From a bacterium (GTDB taxonomy: Bacteria; Armatimonadota; HRBIN16), in NCBI GenBank assembly GCA_025057335.1, contig JANWXG010000038.1, forward strand, positions 1 to 15,006: DNA of 15,006 nt. Reading direction: 5' to 3'. The position numbers and the translations under genes are program-made. Shown here piece after piece: positions 12,715-15,006 of this stretch. Below the pieces are notes generated by a model that was given only the letters and a program-made list of their open reading frames with translations, ran no database searches and was not told the origin of the DNA. How positions within the stretch are numbered: position 1 is the stretch's first letter; each line of letters starts with the position of its first letter.

Positions 12715-14229
12715 ATGCCTGCGCGTTTCCTGCAGCTGCCCCCAATGGGCACACACATCGGACACCAGCCTGCCGCCATTCGGGCGCAAGCCACTTTCCG
12801 CCGAGAGCAGCCTATCGTGGGCACATACTACTTCTACTGGTACGACGTGAACACAGGCGAGCATTTCGTGGACCCCGACGGCACCGACGCCATGACTACA
12901 CATCCCGCCAACACGAAAGGCTACAGCTACCGCTCTGTCAAGTGGCATCGGCGCGAGATGGAAGACATCCTGCGAGCGGGCATCGACTTCATCCTGCCCG
13001 TGTACTGGGGCAATCCCGCCGACCGCCAGCCGGGCAAGGGGCTCTATTGGAGCTTCGAGGGGCTAAAGGCATTGGTGAAGGCGCAGGAGCAAATGCTCAC
13101 TGTCCGACGCCGTGCGCCCAAAATCGGCATGTTCTACGATACCTCTACCCTGCAATGGAACTCTGACAGCTATCACGCCGACCTCACCACGCGCGAGGGG
13201 CAGGAGTGGTTCTACGTGTCCATCCGTGATTTCTTCTCCATGGTGCCGCCGAGGCTTTGGGCGATGATAGACCACCGTCCTCTGCTCTTCCTCTATGCCG
13301 CTGTGTTCGCAAAGGGATACAATCAGCAGGCTATCGATTTCGTCTACGAACAGTTCCAGCGGGACTTCGGCTGTCGCCCCTACATCGTCCGCGAGGCGTC
13401 ATGGCAACAGGTACGTACGGATAGCGTATATGCCTGGGGCGGCGCGCTCGCTCCGCGCCTGCTGGAGGTGGCAGCGATTGGACCCGGCTACGACCACTCT
13501 GCCGTGCCAGGCAGGGCGCCGTTAGTGCGCGACCGCGAAGGGGGCAGGTTCTTCCGACGCAGCTGGGAACAGATCCTGCGCATGAACCCCAAACGACGCC
13601 CCGCTATCGTGATGATTGAGACATGGAACGAGTGGCATGAGGGCACTGATATCGCCCCTTCACGAGAGTATGGCGACCAGTATGTACGCCTGAACGCGCG
13701 TTATGCTCACCTGTTCCGACGCGGAGTGCAGTTGCGCCCGGCAGGAGCATACAGCAGGGCGAGCGAGGTGTCCCTCTTGCTGGAGAGACAGCCTGTCGAG
13801 CGGGGTATCCGTCTGCATGTAGACCCCAATGGCGACGGCTTAATGGAGCCTGCAGCAGCAGGTGGCGTCTCCGCGTGGAGGACTCTACCTAATCGCCACC
13901 ACAATATGCGCTTTGCCTACTTCGACGTGGACGATAGCTTCTACTTCGACGGCGACGCGCCGTTGCAGATAGAGTTAGAGGTGTGGGATGGCGCGGGGGA
14001 GTTCACCCTGGAGTATGATTCGGCAGACCCCGCAGGCAGCGTGCATGAAGGCGCATTCAAACTGGCACAACACTTTACGCTAAACGGCTCCGAAGCGTGG
14101 CGCGTCTTCCGCACCACTCTACGGGACGCTCGCTTCGTTAATCGCGCCAACGGAGCAGACTTTCGGCTGGGTTCAGCAAGCGAGATACTCATCAGGAAGG
14201 TGGTAGTACGCAAGGAGACGAAACGGTAG
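12715..14229 (+). CDS. DUF5010 / GH99-like putative glycoside hydrolase (504 aa)
   Basis: The protein resembles the DUF5010 catalytic-type domain related to glycoside hydrolase families 71/99, (beta/alpha)8-barrel enzymes. Visible landmarks are VGTYYFYWYDVNTGEH (35-50) on the first strand, FILPVYWGNP (92-101), and ETWNEWHEGTDIAPSREYG (302-320). In GH99 enzymes the WNEWxEG-type segment carries catalytic carboxylates; Glu306 and Glu309 are the candidates here. Residues about 360-500 form a second, beta-rich domain with aromatic-acidic patches (YFDVDDSFYFDGD), perhaps carbohydrate-binding. No signal peptide is present, unlike many bacterial GH99-like enzymes, so an intracellular substrate is likely. 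It is the last gene of the rpoN operon, 2 nt after the GxGYxYP gene. Substrate unknown. Confidence 0.85.
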   Translation: MPARFLQLPPMGTHIGHQPAAIRAQATFRREQPIVGTYYFYWYDVNTGEHFVDPDGTDAMTTHPANTKGYSYRSVKWHRREMEDILRAGIDFILPVYWGNPADRQPGKGLYWSFEGLKALVKAQEQMLTVRRRAPKIGMFYDTSTLQWNSDSYHADLTTREGQEWFYVSIRDFFSMVPPRLWAMIDHRPLLFLYAAVFAKGYNQQAIDFVYEQFQRDFGCRPYIVREASWQQVRTDSVYAWGGALAPRLLEVAAIGPGYDHSAVPGRAPLVRDREGGRFFRRSWEQILRMNPKRRPAIVMIETWNEWHEGTDIAPSREYGDQYVRLNARYAHLFRRGVQLRPAGAYSRASEVSLLLERQPVERGIRLHVDPNGDGLMEPAAAGGVSAWRTLPNRHHNMRFAYFDVDDSFYFDGDAPLQIELEVWDGAGEFTLEYDSADPAGSVHEGAFKLAQHFTLNGSEAWRVFRTTLRDARFVNRANGADFRLGSASEILIRKVVVRKETKR

Positions 14230-14503
14230 CCTTGTATGGGAGTAGAGATTCGCCACGTGAGGAGCAAACGCCAGGGGGAAGATTGCCCAGTCTACATCCA
14301 TACCTGAACGAACTGCTTGTGCTGAGCGCTTCCTGTCCTTCGGAGGAGCGTAGCGCAGAGATGCTTCGTTGCGCGCAGCATGATATGCTTGTCGTACGCC
14401 CTTTTGCAAGCTGAAGCCTGCACCACGAGCGATAGGAAGAACCATCCGCAGGGGCGAATGGAGTGTTACTTGCACACCAATCATGCTACGGAGATGAATC
14501 TGT
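14230..14503. other. Intergenic region before the DsrE-like gene
   Basis: Apart from the dispersed-repeat-like element at 14334-14383, this region holds no credible gene. A weak promoter-like TTGCAC (14470-14475) lies 18 nt before ATGAAT, and GGAG (14490-14493) lies 10 nt before the ATG of the next gene. No terminator with a T-run is visible after the preceding operon. Confidence 0.5.
14334..14383. repeat. Dispersed palindromic repeat-like element
   Basis: The segment AGATGCTTCGTTGCGCGCAG (14359-14378) followed by CATGA closely resembles the intergenic repeat seen in many bacterial genomes as AGATxCTTCGCTGCGCTCAG plus xATGACA. The first part (TGTCCTTCGGAGGAGCG) resembles the opposite end of the same element type. 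When translated in one frame it gives the telltale MLRCAQHDM, known from spurious proteins predicted over such repeats. It includes an internal hairpin, GCGCA (14353-14357) / TGCGC (14370-14374). Only one copy lies in this window, so dispersal in this genome is inferred. Confidence 0.55.
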
Positions 14504-14923
14504 ATGCCTCGTCTCGCATTGGGGGTATTGCTGCTGATAGCCCTCGGCTTCGTCTATCTTCACGCGCAAACCACCTCGCGTGACTCCACCCTTTTCGTCA
14601 ACCTCACCTCCGACGACGCTTGGCGGGCGGAGATGGCGCTGCACTACGCCCAGCAGGCGCAGCGGCTGGGATACCGCGTCGTGCTCTTCCTCAACGTGCG
14701 TGGCGTGTATGTGGCGCGGAAGAACCCGCCTGCCTCGCTGCGGCAGGCGCAAGCCAACCTGCAACAGATGATTCGTGCAGGAGCGACCGTCTACGTCTGC
14801 CCCATGTGCAGCCGACGTGCCGGGATGCGCGTGCCCGACGACTGGATAGAGGGCGTGAAGGCAGGTTCGGAGGAGGTCATCCACCTGCAAATGGGAGCCA
14901 ACACGCGCGTGATGTCATACTGA
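14504..14923 (+). CDS. Exported DsrE/DsrF-like protein with CxxC (139 aa)
   Basis: A single hydrophobic N-terminal segment (about residues 4-19) preceded by Arg and followed by LHAQ looks like a signal peptide or membrane anchor. It is followed by a DsrE/DsrF-like alpha/beta domain: LFVNLTSDDAWRAEMALHYA (30-49), VVLFLNVRGVYVA (59-71) and TVYVCPMCSRRAGM (95-108). Cys99 and Cys102 form CPMC at the place where DsrE-family sulfur carriers have their active cysteine. Known relatives (DsrE, TusD, YchN) handle persulfide sulfur in the cytoplasm, so an exported version suggests a periplasmic thiol, sulfur or metal role; that is inference. The ATG at 14504 has GGAG 10 nt upstream. The gene is convergent with the partial permease, 8 nt apart. 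Confidence 0.85.
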   Translation: MPRLALGVLLLIALGFVYLHAQTTSRDSTLFVNLTSDDAWRAEMALHYAQQAQRLGYRVVLFLNVRGVYVARKNPPASLRQAQANLQQMIRAGATVYVCPMCSRRAGMRVPDDWIEGVKAGSEEVIHLQMGANTRVMSY

Positions 14924-14931
14924 GAGGGGGA

Positions 14932-15006
14932 CTATCCCTTCAGCGCGCCCGCCAACATGGTCTCGTGGATGCGGTCGCGGAAGAGCCAGTAAACGCACAG
15001 CACAGG
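14932..15006 (-). CDS. Carbohydrate ABC transporter permease, C-terminal end (partial)
   Basis: On the minus strand the last 24 codons of a gene enter from the right edge and end at TAG (14934-14932). The peptide ends in RDRIHETMLAGALKG, very like the C-terminus of MalG/LacG-type sugar ABC permeases, which typically finish with (Q/R)xxxxxGxxAGAxKG after the last membrane helix. The preceding VLCVYWLF would be the end of that helix. Such permeases work in pairs with a binding protein and an ATPase to import sugars. The call rests on a short peptide, so confidence is moderate. It is convergent with the DsrE-like gene, with 8 nt between their stop codons. Confidence 0.65.
   Translation of the reverse strand, partial: PVLCVYWLFRDRIHETMLAGALKG

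Noticed and set aside
14232..14414. 60-codon plus-strand frame after the DUF5010 gene
   Set aside because: It translates the dispersed-repeat-like element (MLRCAQHDM) and has no supporting features.

Overview
The window looks like a chromosomal segment from a moderately GC-rich bacterium, possibly thermophilic. It has a 16S rRNA gene, sigma-70-type promoters, Shine-Dalgarno-led genes mixed with apparently leaderless ones, and a sigma-54 gene. The gene set (a DUF5658 membrane protein, a GxGYxYP-family protein, a DUF5010/GH99-like protein, a glycolate-oxidase-type pair, an AlgD-like dehydrogenase) fits poorly sampled lineages such as Armatimonadota. That placement is inference; the visible 41 nt of 16S cannot settle it.

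Left edge (1-1190): the 5' end of a minus-strand 16S rRNA gene, its leader with a boxA-like site, and two tandem promoters. A pair of strong palindromes lies between those promoters. Divergent from it is a HpcH/HpaI-type aldolase with its own Shine-Dalgarno. A gap of about 280 nt and a small minus-strand DUF5658 membrane protein follow.

Middle (1908-5509): an AT-rich intergenic island leads to a two-gene plus-strand operon. It encodes the FAD-binding (GlcE-like) and double Fe-S (GlcF-like) subunits of a glycolate/2-hydroxyacid dehydrogenase. The genes overlap in a TGATG junction, and the first appears to be translated from a leaderless mRNA. No GlcD partner is present. A protein of unknown family with its own promoter follows.

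Polysaccharide operon (5618-9360): one promoter drives an AlgD-like GDP-mannose/UDP-glucose dehydrogenase, an overlapping GT4-type glycosyltransferase, and a CPA2-type cation:proton antiporter. This suggests synthesis of an acidic exopolysaccharide or envelope glycan.

Sigma-54 / glycan operon (9404-14229): a near-consensus sigma-70 promoter drives rpoN. Its stop codon overlaps (ATGA) the start of a GxGYxYP-family protein, which is followed 2 nt later by a DUF5010/GH99-like putative glycosidase. Neither of the last two has a signal peptide. This coupling of the sigma-54 gene to two putative glycan-active cytoplasmic proteins is the least expected arrangement here. After a gap holding a dispersed-repeat-like element come an exported DsrE-like CxxC protein and, convergent with it, the C-terminal end of a probable sugar ABC transporter permease running off the right edge.
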